A DNA stretch of 64,000 nt from Bacteroidales bacterium (GTDB lineage Bacteria > Bacteroidota > Bacteroidia > Bacteroidales > JAADJA01). This document shows positions 9,544-19,462 of this stretch, piece after piece. Location of the stretch: assembly GCA_021740645.1 (NCBI GenBank), contig JAIOZL010000008.1, forward strand, positions 1 to 64,000. Direction: 5' to 3'. Each line of letters starts with the position of its first letter. Positions within the stretch are counted from its first letter, which is position 1. A program made the position numbers and the translations under genes. The notes below the pieces were generated by a model that was given only the letters and a program-made list of their open reading frames with translations, ran no database searches and had not been told where the DNA came from.

Positions 9544-10155
9544 CTAATTGTTTTTTTTCTTCAACTCATGCAAATCATTCATGTACTTATGTTTCATGAT
9601 TTCATCAAGATCAAATATATTGTCCCTTAAGGCAATTAATACTTTTTTATAACTCCCGGCATGTGTATTATGATCTTCCGGAGTGATCAAATGTGTGCCA
9701 TGAATGACAAAAGGTGGAAGATATTCCATTTTACACAAAGTAACCGTTCGTTCAAATGGCACCAGGTACTGTCTTATAGTGTACTGATTAAATCCTCCTG
9801 GCTGGTATGCATCCTGGCTACCCCCTGTGGTAATGGCTGTCATTACTTGTTTTCCAACCAATGAATTTCCTTTGCTTCCGTATGCAAACCCATGCTCCAA
9901 AACCAAATCAATCCATTCCTTTAAAATAGATGGTGCACTTTACCAATAAAATGGATGATGCCAAACGATAATGTCATGTTCAAGCAACAATTGCTGTTCA
10001 CGTTGTATGTTGATATTAAAATCAGGATATTGATCGTACAAATTGTGAAAAGTGATTCCCTCAATGTCCTTTACCAATTCTATCATCTTATTGTTTATCC
10101 TTGATTTGTGAAGGACAGGATGAGCAAATAAGATTAATATTTTATTATGAATCAT
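9544..10155 (-). pseudogene. KefF/KefG-like NAD(P)H oxidoreductase gene interrupted by one in-frame TAA (9940-9942)
   Basis: ORFs 9940-10155 and 9544-9906 are in the same frame. Continuous translation: ...[54 protein letters not shown]... Confidence 0.85.
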
Positions 10156-10214
10156 TTAATTTAGCCCTTTTAGTATTTGGTTAAAAAACACAAAGTATGG
10201 CTTAATGTTCAAGC

Positions 10215-10235
10215 AAAGGAACCTGAAGTTCCTTT
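10215..10235. other. Perfect 8-bp stem, 5-nt loop hairpin (AAAGGAAC ctgaa GTTCCTTT)
   Basis: Direct reading, intergenic, upstream of the kefF/G-like gene; no U-tract follows. Confidence 0.5.
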
Positions 10236-10494
10236 CCAATGTTTTCTTCATTTATTTTCGCAACATCTGTATTTAAATTGCTTATAAATTAGGAACCTGA
10301 TGCATCGGCAAGCTATTTTCAGATTGTCTATCCCGGGCAAGGGATATTGCACTGTTCGTGAAGCTTAGCGAGTGGAGGATTAAATAAAATAGTATGAAAT
10401 TATAATATTTAATTTTTTGTTTTACTTTGATTATTGGTAGGTAAGGAAATAATAACGGAATTTTTTATAATTTTCGAAACAATTAGAGCCCGAA

Positions 10495-10749
10495 ATGGAA
10501 GAACCCTATTGTCCAAATATACGTACTTGTAAACTGGTAAACGAAGAAGGTTTTACCGGTGACGAGATTCAAAGAAAAAAATATATTGAGCAGTATTGCT
10601 TTACGGAAAACCCAAAATGGTTTGAATGTAAAAGGTATATGACCAAATCAGAACTAAATTTTTGCCCTGATTTTGTGCTGCCCGATACGGAATTATCTAT
10701 TGATGAGATCATGGATAAATTTGATAACGAAACTTTTAATTTAGAATAA
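10495..10749 (+). CDS. Small Cys-containing protein (possible Fe-S or metal-binding), head of the dsrC-like cluster
   Basis: CPNIRTC...YCFTENPKWFECKRY Cys pattern; co-directional and 19 bp before dsrC-like. Confidence 0.6.
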   Translation: MEEPYCPNIRTCKLVNEEGFTGDEIQRKKYIEQYCFTENPKWFECKRYMTKSELNFCPDFVLPDTELSIDEIMDKFDNETFNLE

Positions 10750-10768
10750 TCACTAACACGAGATAACA

Positions 10769-11086
10769 ATGGCAACACTTGACATAGACGGAAAAACATT
10801 TGAGGTGGATGGCGATGGTTTTTTAGCAAAGCCCGAAATATGGAACAAAGAGGTAGCTGCATTAATTGCTAAATACGATGGAATTGGTGAAATGAATGAG
10901 AAACACTGGGCAATCATTGATATTATCCGCAATAGTTACGAAGAAAAGGGTATGGCACCAATGATCCGGACAATATGTAAAGAAACCGGACTCCGTCTTC
11001 GCGAGATTTACGAACTATTTCCACTGGGGCCTGCTCGTGGAGCCTGTCGTGTGGCCGGTTTACCTAAACCCGATGGTTGTGTTTAA
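10769..11086 (+). CDS. dsrC: TusE/DsrC/DsvC-family sulfur carrier protein
   Basis: C-terminal arm GPARGACRVAGLPKPDGCV has both DsrC cysteines (C-x10-C); N-terminal DGDGFLAKPEIWNKEVA. Confidence 0.92.
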   Translation: MATLDIDGKTFEVDGDGFLAKPEIWNKEVAALIAKYDGIGEMNEKHWAIIDIIRNSYEEKGMAPMIRTICKETGLRLREIYELFPLGPARGACRVAGLPKPDGCV

Positions 11087-11101
11087 TTTAATCCTGTAAA
11101 T

Positions 11102-11719
11102 ATGATGTGGTTTCAGTGGCTTGCCTTGGCTGCCATATTGATCTGTACGATAAGTTGCTTGTTTCATTTCTTTCGATTGCTCAGGTTGGGTAAACCCAGG
11201 GATTATTCTCAGCAAAGAGGGAACATTGGATCAGCGGTCAGGTATTCATTTACCGGAGCAATGAGCCCTGCCAGTAAGGAATCAGCATTTTTATATCTCC
11301 CTACATATACGGCCGGAATCTTTTATCATATTGGAACTTTTCTTTCGATAACAGTACTTGCACTTATGCTTCTTCAAATCTTTCCGGTTTCCGCAGGGTT
11401 ATGGGTCGCAATTATTTTGGGAATTACTTCTTTAAGTGGAATTGCCATCTTTATTAAACGCCTAAATAAGAAAGAACTTCGTGCACTTTCCAACCCGGAC
11501 GATTACATTTCTAATATGCTGGTTACCCTGTTCCAGGTATTTACAGTAATGATACTAATATTCCCTGATTTTGAAATGGCCTATTATGTCACGGCCAGTT
11601 TGCTCTTTTTATACTTACCAATAGGAAAACTAAAACATACTGTTTATTTTTTTGCTGCCCGTTACCATCTTGGGTTTTTCTTTGGATGGAGAGGAATATG
11701 GCCACCTAAAGAAGGATAA
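11102..11719 (+). CDS. Membrane cytochrome b-like subunit (NarI/DsrM/TmcC-like)
   Basis: Multi-TM protein with His residues in helices (LFHFFR, IFYHIGTFL, KLKHTVYFFAARYHLGFFFG); directly upstream of the HdrD-like gene. Confidence 0.75.
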   Translation: MMWFQWLALAAILICTISCLFHFFRLLRLGKPRDYSQQRGNIGSAVRYSFTGAMSPASKESAFLYLPTYTAGIFYHIGTFLSITVLALMLLQIFPVSAGLWVAIILGITSLSGIAIFIKRLNKKELRALSNPDDYISNMLVTLFQVFTVMILIFPDFEMAYYVTASLLFLYLPIGKLKHTVYFFAARYHLGFFFGWRGIWPPKEG

Positions 11720-11720
11720 C

Positions 11721-13040
11721 ATGGAGAGACCAACACAAGAAAAGATAAAAAAAGGGCTTGAGGTACTCAATGATAAAGCAGATAGTAAGCTTTTAACCCA
11801 CATGAACAGTTGCGTGCATTGCGGCTTATGTGCAAAAAGCTGTGTTTATTACAATGCAAATCCAGAAGCAAAATTTATCCCGGCCACGAAAGTTGATTTG
11901 GTAGCCTCAATTTACAGGCGGTATAATACCTTAAGCGGTAAATTTTTACCAGGTCTGGTCGGCGCCCGGGAACTTGATGAAAAAACAATGGATGAAATGG
12001 TGGACCTGCTTTTTGGTGCATGCACGATGTGCGGCAGATGTGTGAAGCATTGTTCTGTGGGGGTAGATATCAGTTATGTGGTTAGAAAAGGTAGGGAAAT
12101 GTTATCCAATATGGGCCTTGTTCCGGAATCCCTTCAATCTACTATTAACTCTGCACTGGAAACCGGAAACAACATGGCCATACCAACAGAGGAATTTGTA
12201 GAAACCCTTCAATGGCTCGAGGAGGATCTTCAGTTTGAAGTGAATGATGACAACGCAGAAATCCCCCTGGATCAAATGGGTAAAGATGTACTTTATACCC
12301 TTAACCCCAGAGAACCGAAATTCTTTCCACTTTCAATTTCGGCCATGGCTAAAGTATTCCATGTGGCAAATGAAAGCTGGACCATTTCCACAAAAATGTA
12401 CGATGTAACCAATTATGCATATTATTCAGGGAATCTGGAAGAAGCTGCAATAATTGCCCTTCGGCTGCATGACGAAATGGAAAACCTGGAAGCGAAAACC
12501 TGCGTTTTGGCTGAATGCGGTCATGGCTCACGAGCCTTCAGATGGGAAGGGCCGAATTATATAAAAAAAGAATATCCTTTTGAGGTTATTTCCTCTGTGG
12601 AGCTATTAGCAAAATATCTCAGGAATGGAAGAATAAAGACAAACCCTGCTTTGATCACCGATAAAGTTACATTGCATGATCCTTGTAATTTGGTTCGAAG
12701 TGGTGGTATTTGCCAGGAGCAAAGATATATCCTTGGAAAATGCGTGACTGATTTTGTAGAAATGACACCCCACGGTATCGACAATATTTGCTGTGGTGGA
12801 GGTGGTGGCCAGTTGGCCATGAGCGAATACAACGAAAGAAGAATGGCCATTGGCAAACTTAAAGCGGAACAAATTAGAGCAACGGGTGCTAAGATCGTAG
12901 CAACGCCATGTCATAATTGTGTAGATCAGCTTACCCAGCTTAATGTCACCTACAAGCTCAACATTCAAATCAAAACTTTGTGTGAAATTGTGGCAGATGC
13001 TATTGTTTTAGAAAATCAAACTGAAAATGAAGAAAGCTAA
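11721..13040 (+). CDS. HdrD/DsrK/TmcB-like Fe-S protein with two 4Fe-4S motifs and CCG domains
   Basis: CVHCGLCAKSC, CTMCGRCVKHC, HDPCNLVRSGG...CCGGGGGQLAMSEYN...TPCHNC. The supplied ORF start (11652) overlaps the previous gene; ATG 11721 (MERPTQEK) is the likely start. Confidence 0.88.
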   Translation: MERPTQEKIKKGLEVLNDKADSKLLTHMNSCVHCGLCAKSCVYYNANPEAKFIPATKVDLVASIYRRYNTLSGKFLPGLVGARELDEKTMDEMVDLLFGACTMCGRCVKHCSVGVDISYVVRKGREMLSNMGLVPESLQSTINSALETGNNMAIPTEEFVETLQWLEEDLQFEVNDDNAEIPLDQMGKDVLYTLNPREPKFFPLSISAMAKVFHVANESWTISTKMYDVTNYAYYSGNLEEAAIIALRLHDEMENLEAKTCVLAECGHGSRAFRWEGPNYIKKEYPFEVISSVELLAKYLRNGRIKTNPALITDKVTLHDPCNLVRSGGICQEQRYILGKCVTDFVEMTPHGIDNICCGGGGGQLAMSEYNERRMAIGKLKAEQIRATGAKIVATPCHNCVDQLTQLNVTYKLNIQIKTLCEIVADAIVLENQTENEES

Positions 13041-13123
13041 TTTTATTCTTTGCTAAATAATGCAAATGACAAACGAATGATGGGTAATAAATTTGAAAAC
13101 TGAATAACAAAAACAACAGGAAT

Positions 13124-14284
13124 ATGAGTGACTTAATATATTTAGACAATTCAGCGACCACCTTTCCCAAACCTGAAGTGGTGTATGACTTCATGAGCGA
13201 TTTCTATCGTAAACATGGGGTCAACCCAGGCCGGTCCGGTTTTGATGCGGCTATCGAAACAGAAGAAATAGTGCATTCAACCCGTAAGATGCTTGCCGAC
13301 CTTTTTAACGGGGATGACCCTAACCGCTTAACCTTTAGCTATAATGCAAGTGATTCATTAAACATGATCATACAGGGACTAGCCGAAAGGGGGGATCATA
13401 TTATTACCACTTTTCTTGAACATAATTCAGTGCTTCGCCCATTGCATCATCTTCAAATAAATGGGGTGGCTGAGATTACTCATATTCCATTTGATGAAAA
13501 TGGGTATGTAAACCCCGATGATTTTAAAAAAGAAATGAAATCCAATACCAAAATGGTTGTGGTTAACCATAGTTCCAATGTTATTGGCACCATTCAACCA
13601 CTTGCTGAAATCGGCAGGATTTGCAAGGAAAAAGGGGTAATTTTTGTTGTAGATGCCAGCCAGAGTGCCGGTGCTATTCATATCGACATGAAAGCGATGG
13701 GTATTGATGTGGTGGTATTTACGGGCCATAAATGCCTGATGGGGCCAACCGGTATTGGAGGATCTTATGTGATGGAAAATGTCCCTGTAAAATATACCCG
13801 GTTTGGAGGAACTGGTGTACGTTCAGCGGTAAAAACCCACCTGGAAGAATTTCCCTACAGGCTTGAATGTGGAACCTTAAACATTGTGGGTGTTGCAGGA
13901 TTGAATGCCGGTGTAAGCTGGGTTAATGAACAGGGAATGGAAAACCTGCATAAAAAAGAAATGGCTTTGTGGACCAAACTCAGAGATGCTTTTCATCAGA
14001 TAGAGGGCGTGATAACCTATTGTGCAAATAACAACAAGGATCAAAACCCGGTGCTCTGTTTTAATGTGAAAGGTTTTGAAGCCGGCGATGTGGGAACCAT
14101 GCTGGATGTGGATTACAATATCGCGACACGAACAGGATTACATTGCGCACCAAAAGTACATGAAGGAATAGGTACATTTGATATTCACGGAACTGTACGG
14201 ATGAGTGTAGGACCATTTAATACCGAAGATCACATCAATCAGGCAATAGCAGCGGTTAAAGAAATCGCCTCTATCCGGAATTAA
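13124..14284 (+). CDS. Class V PLP-dependent aminotransferase / cysteine desulfurase-like (EF2568-type)
   Basis: YLDNSATTFPKP, VDASQSAGAIHIDMKAMGIDVVVFTGHKCLMGPTGIGG, RTGLHCAP...GTVRMSVGPFNT. Confidence 0.88.
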   Translation: MSDLIYLDNSATTFPKPEVVYDFMSDFYRKHGVNPGRSGFDAAIETEEIVHSTRKMLADLFNGDDPNRLTFSYNASDSLNMIIQGLAERGDHIITTFLEHNSVLRPLHHLQINGVAEITHIPFDENGYVNPDDFKKEMKSNTKMVVVNHSSNVIGTIQPLAEIGRICKEKGVIFVVDASQSAGAIHIDMKAMGIDVVVFTGHKCLMGPTGIGGSYVMENVPVKYTRFGGTGVRSAVKTHLEEFPYRLECGTLNIVGVAGLNAGVSWVNEQGMENLHKKEMALWTKLRDAFHQIEGVITYCANNNKDQNPVLCFNVKGFEAGDVGTMLDVDYNIATRTGLHCAPKVHEGIGTFDIHGTVRMSVGPFNTEDHINQAIAAVKEIASIRN

Positions 14285-14312
14285 AACTTATTATAATTTA
14301 TTCGGGATAGAA

Positions 14313-15431
14313 TTAATTCAATCCTTCCCACCATTCTTGAAACGTATGGGTAGTATCATCAAGAAAAACTTTTTGACCTATTATGGGGGTTATAAGGTTC
14401 AAACCAACATCTTCATTTAACCTGGAAATTTCTTTTAAGGGCTCATCCCATGGATGTTCAGCTAAAGTAAATTTTCCCGAATGTACGGGAAAAAGTCTTT
14501 TAGCCTTCAAATCCTGACTTGCCTGAAGCACCTGCCCGGGAGTCATATGGATTAGGTTCCACTTTTCATTATATTGTCCATTCTCTAATATAGCCAGATC
14601 AATTGAACCGAATTTATCACCTATTTCCTTAAAATGAGTATCGTAACCACTGTCACCACCAATATAAATTTTGAGAGTGGGTGCTTTAAGAAAAATGGAT
14701 AACCAAAGTGATTTATTCCGCACTAAACCCCTTCCTGAAAAATGACGTGCCGTTTTTGTACTAATGATAAAACCATCACCAAGCTCTTCGGTTTCATCCC
14801 AATCTTTCTCAGAAATTTTACCTGCATCATATCCCCATCGCTCAAAATGCGCCCCAACACCTAATCCACAAATTACCTTATTGATTTTAATCTTAAGCTT
14901 TTTTATTGTTTGATAGTCAAGGTGATCAAAATGATCGTGCGTAATGATTAGATAATCAATTTCAGGAATATCCTCAGCAGTATAAACATCTGTTCCTTTA
15001 TAGGCTTTACCAAAAAAAGAAACCGGTGATGCCCTTCCACTTAAAACCGGGTCGACCAGTATTTTTTTCCCATCGATTTGCATGAAGTAGGATGAGTGTC
15101 CGAACCAAACCAAAATGTTTTCTTCAGGATTTAAGTTTAAAAGATCTGTTTTGGTTGAGGGTAAAATATCGGTTGGATTCAGTCGGGGTTTTTTCTTCAG
15201 GAAAAAGTCATACATCTGATTAAAAAAAGATTTGTCTGTCGTTATCATCCGTGTAGGACTTACATTCTTAAACTCGCCATCTTGAAAGTTTGGTGAATTT
15301 TGAAAGGATAGAGTTTGATCTTGATCAGGCAACTTCCCAAACTGCGGATGCTGAATAAAAAGCCAGGTTCCAGTGGCAAATACACTAATTACTATTAACG
15401 TGATTATCATTATTTTTTTTAATTTTCTCAT
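14313..15431 (-). CDS. MBL-fold metallo-hydrolase, NAPE-PLD-like
   Basis: WFGHSSYFMQIDGKKILVDPVLSGRASP, ITHDHFDHLDY, HSGKFTLAEHPWDEPL. Confidence 0.88.
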   Translation of the reverse strand: MRKLKKIMIITLIVISVFATGTWLFIQHPQFGKLPDQDQTLSFQNSPNFQDGEFKNVSPTRMITTDKSFFNQMYDFFLKKKPRLNPTDILPSTKTDLLNLNPEENILVWFGHSSYFMQIDGKKILVDPVLSGRASPVSFFGKAYKGTDVYTAEDIPEIDYLIITHDHFDHLDYQTIKKLKIKINKVICGLGVGAHFERWGYDAGKISEKDWDETEELGDGFIISTKTARHFSGRGLVRNKSLWLSIFLKAPTLKIYIGGDSGYDTHFKEIGDKFGSIDLAILENGQYNEKWNLIHMTPGQVLQASQDLKAKRLFPVHSGKFTLAEHPWDEPLKEISRLNEDVGLNLITPIIGQKVFLDDTTHTFQEWWEGLN

Positions 15432-15572
15432 TGGTCATAATTAAACTTGTATTATCAACATAGACTACCGGTTCTTGTTCATGCAAGATGGAAGAAACCA
15501 AAACTACATAAACTAATCACAAGAACTTTTTGGTTTGTGAGAACTAAACTTGACATATCGATGAAAGTTAAG

Positions 15573-15580
15573 TATTTTTG
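15573..15580 (+). promoter_or_regulatory. Bacteroidetes-type -7 box TATTTTTG with upstream TTGAC (15550-15554)
   Basis: TTG-N20-TATTTTTG, upstream of the 15646 lipoprotein gene. Confidence 0.55.
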
Positions 15581-15645
15581 ATAATTCAAAAATCAATAGC
15601 TACACATTCTACATTTTTTAAATTCTTATATTAAAAATATCAACT

Positions 15646-16245
15646 ATGAAAACCACAAAGTTTTTTTATTTCTTTCTTATCCTGGCAATGACGATAAGCT
15701 GTAGTAAAAAGGACGATGAAAATGACACAAATGATACACCGGGTATTCTGGGGGCTGTTGGGAACAACTGGCATATAAAACTGGATGGCGTGGCTGATTT
15801 AACTGCTGAAATAATTGCAAAAGAAGGGAATGTTTCTACCGTTCAGGTTTCCTACGGAAAACTAAGTATAAAAGAAGTAAAATTTGGCAAAATCGGAAAT
15901 GAGATAGTGGACTACGTTTACAGCGACGGGGATGTTGCCGAACCTTTTACGATGGTAAAATTTGATGCTACTGTAGGAGATTCATATGGGGCCACCATTG
16001 ATGGTGTTTACCACTATCGTGAGGTTTTCGAAAAAGAAAGCTATTATATTGATGCCTTAGGTAAAACAATTGAAACCATTGGGATTTATGAATGGATACC
16101 CTATGAAACGCCATCCACCTATTTTGGCTTAACTATCCGCTCGATATACTGGTACTGGCATCCCGTTTATGGTTTGGTATGCGTTGAATTTACAACCGAA
16201 GAAGGAGATTTTTATGAAGTAGTTTTTGTAAACATTGATGTATAG
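15646..16245 (+). CDS. Hypothetical lipoprotein
   Basis: Signal/lipobox MKTTKFFYFFLILAMTISCSKK. Confidence 0.75.
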   Translation: MKTTKFFYFFLILAMTISCSKKDDENDTNDTPGILGAVGNNWHIKLDGVADLTAEIIAKEGNVSTVQVSYGKLSIKEVKFGKIGNEIVDYVYSDGDVAEPFTMVKFDATVGDSYGATIDGVYHYREVFEKESYYIDALGKTIETIGIYEWIPYETPSTYFGLTIRSIYWYWHPVYGLVCVEFTTEEGDFYEVVFVNIDV

Positions 16246-16267
16246 AATTATTTTCGTAAAGATTTTT

Positions 16268-16275
16268 TAACTTTG
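16268..16275 (+). promoter_or_regulatory. Bacteroidetes-type -7 box TAACTTTG upstream of the M48 gene
   Basis: Matches TAnnTTTG. Confidence 0.45.
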
Positions 16276-16285
16276 GTCAAAATTA

Positions 16286-17107
16286 ATGGCCATGAAAAAA
16301 CATTTTTCGTTAATTCTTACAATTGTTTTATTGTTTGGATGTACCACCGTCCCCATTACCGGCAGAAAACAATTATCAATAATTCCTAATAATCAAATTC
16401 TTCCCTTAAGTTATACCAGTTATCAGGATGTATTAAAGGAGAGTAAGCTTTCGACAGATACCGAAAAAGTTCTAATGATAAAGAAGGTAGGTTCAAGAAT
16501 TCAAAATTCAGTGGAACAATTTATGGCTAAACATGATATGGCCGACCAATTAGAGGGATATGACTGGGAATTTAACCTCATTGAAGATAATGTATTGAAT
16601 GCATGGTGCATGCCAGGAGGAAAAGTAGCATTTTATACCGGTATACTACCAGTCTGTCAGGATGAAGCAGGGGTGGCTGTTGTAATGGGGCATGAAGTAG
16701 CCCATGCCATTGCTAATCATGGCCGGGAAAGAATGAGTCAGGGATTAATCCAGCAAATGGGAGGAATGGCTTTAGCCATTGCCATACAAGATAAACCTGA
16801 AGAAACCCAGGCCTTGTATTACACGGCCTACGCCATAGGATCTACTTATGGGGCAATATTACCCTATAGCAGGTTGCATGAGTCAGAATCAGATAAACTT
16901 GGATTGATTTTTATGGCCATGGCTGGTTATGACCCCACTGAGGCACCCAAATTCTGGGAGAGGATGGCTGCTGCTACCGGTGGACAGGAACCACCGGAAT
17001 GGTTGTCGACACACCCTTCTCACTCCAGCCGTATTGAAGATTTGAAGGCCTATATTCCCAAAGCGATGAAATACTATCAACCCACCGCAGGAACCATAAA
17101 AAGATAA
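16286..17107 (+). CDS. M48-family metallopeptidase lipoprotein (Oma1/LoiP-like)
   Basis: GHEVAHAIANHGRERMSQ (HExxH), CTTVPITGRKQLSIIPNNQ, ESESDKLGLIFMAMAGYDP, STHPSHSSRI. Confidence 0.92.
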   Translation: MAMKKHFSLILTIVLLFGCTTVPITGRKQLSIIPNNQILPLSYTSYQDVLKESKLSTDTEKVLMIKKVGSRIQNSVEQFMAKHDMADQLEGYDWEFNLIEDNVLNAWCMPGGKVAFYTGILPVCQDEAGVAVVMGHEVAHAIANHGRERMSQGLIQQMGGMALAIAIQDKPEETQALYYTAYAIGSTYGAILPYSRLHESESDKLGLIFMAMAGYDPTEAPKFWERMAAATGGQEPPEWLSTHPSHSSRIEDLKAYIPKAMKYYQPTAGTIKR

Positions 17108-17135
17108 GGAACAGGGTTTAAACCTAAAATTTTAA

Positions 17136-18734
17136 CTATTTAATTATAAGTTTTTCCGACCGGAGAAAACTTCCCGCATCATTGTAAAAGTTTAAAATAT
17201 AAACCCCGGGTTGAAGGTTCTTTAAATTAAGAAGAGTATCTTTTGTTTTATCCAGCTCGAATGTTTTTAACCTTTCTCCATGAATGGTAGCCACTTCAGC
17301 GTAAGCATAGGGCAAAGAATGATTGAATTTTAAAGTTTGATTTTCCAGAAGTGGATTGGGATAAAGGTGTAAAGTCCCACCCTGATATTTATCAATTGGG
17401 GCATTTACCGTTAGGGTATCTATGCATAATACAGTTTGGTTATAGGCCACATTATTTACCGTTGTATTAGCTACCCCTAATCCGGGTGAAAGGCAATAAA
17501 TATATGGAGAGTTGACCTCCGGGTTATAGATTCCTACTTCAGGCATATAATCCATTTCATTGCATCCACTGTATCCATTCTTATCAGTTTTTATGAGGTA
17601 AAAATCACTTCCTGAAGTCCCAAAACTATTTGTACCTCCCCGGATAAAAATGGTACTATCTGCATTAATGATAAAATCAATGTTCCCATTTTGAGTATCC
17701 TCCGCATAACCTCCGTAGGCTTTAGCCCAGTTAATATTACCCTGGGCATCGGTTTTTATCAAGCTGGCATCCCGGTTGCCAAACCCATAACTGGCCGTGA
17801 TGGCCCCTATTAGTAAACTTCCATCGTCAAGAACCTGAATACTCTTGGCCATATCAAAATCGTTCCCGCTCCAAATCTTGCTCCAAACAGGATTGCCATC
17901 CCCATCCGTTTTTAAAAGGATCATATCGTAGTTTCCATTCCCCATTTTATCAATTCGGCCTACGGAAAAAATATCTCCATTTTCATCTTCCGCCGCATGA
18001 TATAGTAAACCAAAACCTGTGTCATTATAAGTTTTGGCCCATAAAAGGTCACCGTTATTATTTATTCTTAATAAACTGGCGTATCCAAAATTATTGGTAA
18101 ACTCTAATCTGCCGCAAAGTAAAAAATCACCATTATCCAGTTCAATAATATTATATAGCCAGTCATTTTCAGGGCCTGTTCCATAAGACCTTACCCATTG
18201 TAAATTACCATCACTACTAATTTTTGCAACCATCATTTCCTTGGCACCGGCTCCTATTGAACTGGTAGTGGCTGCTATCAGAAAATCACCTGTACTGCTT
18301 TCAACAATTACTTTATAGGCATATTCCCAATCTCCAAAACCCAGGGTTTTCGACCAGAGCAAATTCCCATCAATATCTACCATCAAAAGGTAAATACTCC
18401 CTGTGCTTTCATCAAAACTTTGGGTTCCGCCAACGATAAAATAATTACCCTCAAAGGTTTTCGTAATATTTAAGGCCATATCGTCACCATAGCCACCATA
18501 GGTTTTAGCCCACATTAAATTGCTTAACGAATCGATCTTTACCACCAATGCATCCGCTATACCCTGGCCCAGTTCGGCATCCAGGCCAACCATCATTAAA
18601 CCACCATCATCCGTTTTGACAAAATCATATAAAATATCATCTGTATTGGCGCCATAGGTTTGCTGATATACCACCTGGGCGTTTATTTGATGGATAAAGA
18701 ATAAAAAAGTGAGGGTAAAAAAGAAAGGTCTCAT
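17136..18734 (-). CDS. Secreted beta-propeller-like repeat protein with T9SS type A sorting domain
   Basis: Repeats of the form GG...D.Y.IKTD..GN..W.K.YGG; C-terminal LYPNPLLENQTL...GVYILNFYNDAGSFLRSEKLIIK. Confidence 0.85.
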   Translation of the reverse strand: MRPFFFTLTFLFFIHQINAQVVYQQTYGANTDDILYDFVKTDDGGLMMVGLDAELGQGIADALVVKIDSLSNLMWAKTYGGYGDDMALNITKTFEGNYFIVGGTQSFDESTGSIYLLMVDIDGNLLWSKTLGFGDWEYAYKVIVESSTGDFLIAATTSSIGAGAKEMMVAKISSDGNLQWVRSYGTGPENDWLYNIIELDNGDFLLCGRLEFTNNFGYASLLRINNNGDLLWAKTYNDTGFGLLYHAAEDENGDIFSVGRIDKMGNGNYDMILLKTDGDGNPVWSKIWSGNDFDMAKSIQVLDDGSLLIGAITASYGFGNRDASLIKTDAQGNINWAKAYGGYAEDTQNGNIDFIINADSTIFIRGGTNSFGTSGSDFYLIKTDKNGYSGCNEMDYMPEVGIYNPEVNSPYIYCLSPGLGVANTTVNNVAYNQTVLCIDTLTVNAPIDKYQGGTLHLYPNPLLENQTLKFNHSLPYAYAEVATIHGERLKTFELDKTKDTLLNLKNLQPGVYILNFYNDAGSFLRSEKLIIK

Positions 18735-19013
18735 GATATTTTTTTAGGTTAAAAAATGGCCATTTAAACATATTCTTGCAAATTGTGTTGATTGACCACG
18801 TTCTGTTTTGTTTTGTAAAGCAAAAATACGAAAAGTATTGGGAATAGTAGCAACCTATTATTCCATATATTATTATTTTTTATAAGTCTGACTTATCAAA
18901 TTTTAAAAGAATCAAAATCTTTTGATAAAAGGACAATAATTTTTATAACTATATTTACAAATAATTTCAGGAATATATAATCATAAGTTTAATTAATCGA
19001 AGAGGAACTTACT

Positions 19014-19406
19014 ATGTTAAAAGAATTCAAACAATTTGCTATGCGCGGCAGTGTCATCGACATGGCAGTAGGTATTGTAATCGGTGCAGCCTTTGGAAAA
19101 ATAGTTGCATCTTTTGTAACTGATATTCTTATGCCACCCATTGGATTATTACTTGGTGGGGTAGATTTTTCAGACATTTTCCTAACCCTAAAAGCAGCAA
19201 GCGGAGATGATCCGGCAGTTACAATGAATATTGGTTTATTTGTCAATATTGTCATTGAATTTATCATTGTGGCTTTTGCAATCTTTTTAGTAATAAAAGG
19301 AATGAACTCGATGAAAAAGAAAGAAGAAGCCAAACCTGCTGAACCACCAAAGCCCAGCGAAGAGGTTACTTTATTGAAAGAGATTCGTGACGCTTTAAAA
19401 AAGTAA
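19014..19406 (+). CDS. mscL: Large-conductance mechanosensitive channel
   Basis: [51 protein letters not shown]. Confidence 0.95.
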   Translation: MLKEFKQFAMRGSVIDMAVGIVIGAAFGKIVASFVTDILMPPIGLLLGGVDFSDIFLTLKAASGDDPAVTMNIGLFVNIVIEFIIVAFAIFLVIKGMNSMKKKEEAKPAEPPKPSEEVTLLKEIRDALKK

Positions 19407-19432
19407 ATCTGCTTATCTAGCATAAATTTTTT

Positions 19433-19462
19433 AACCCGGGGATTGATCTTCGGGTTTTTTTA
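19433..19462 (+). terminator. Rho-independent terminator after mscL
   Basis: AACCCG...CGGGTT stem followed by a T-run. Confidence 0.75.

Noticed and set aside
10215-10235. Hairpin AAAGGAAC-ctgaa-GTTCCTTT as terminator
   Set aside because: No T-tract on either strand; left as an unexplained hairpin feature only.
10156-10494. Possible tRNA or small structured RNA in the intergenic gap
   Set aside because: No T-loop GGTTCRA or acceptor pairing seen; only the short hairpin is supported.
12557-12968. Overlapping minus-strand ORFs (99 and 120 aa) inside the HdrD/DsrK-like gene
   Set aside because: Antisense to strongly conserved CCG-domain coding sequence; no family resemblance.
18989-19423. 144-aa minus-strand ORF
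   Set aside because: Antisense to the whole mscL gene, low-complexity translation; an ORF shadow.
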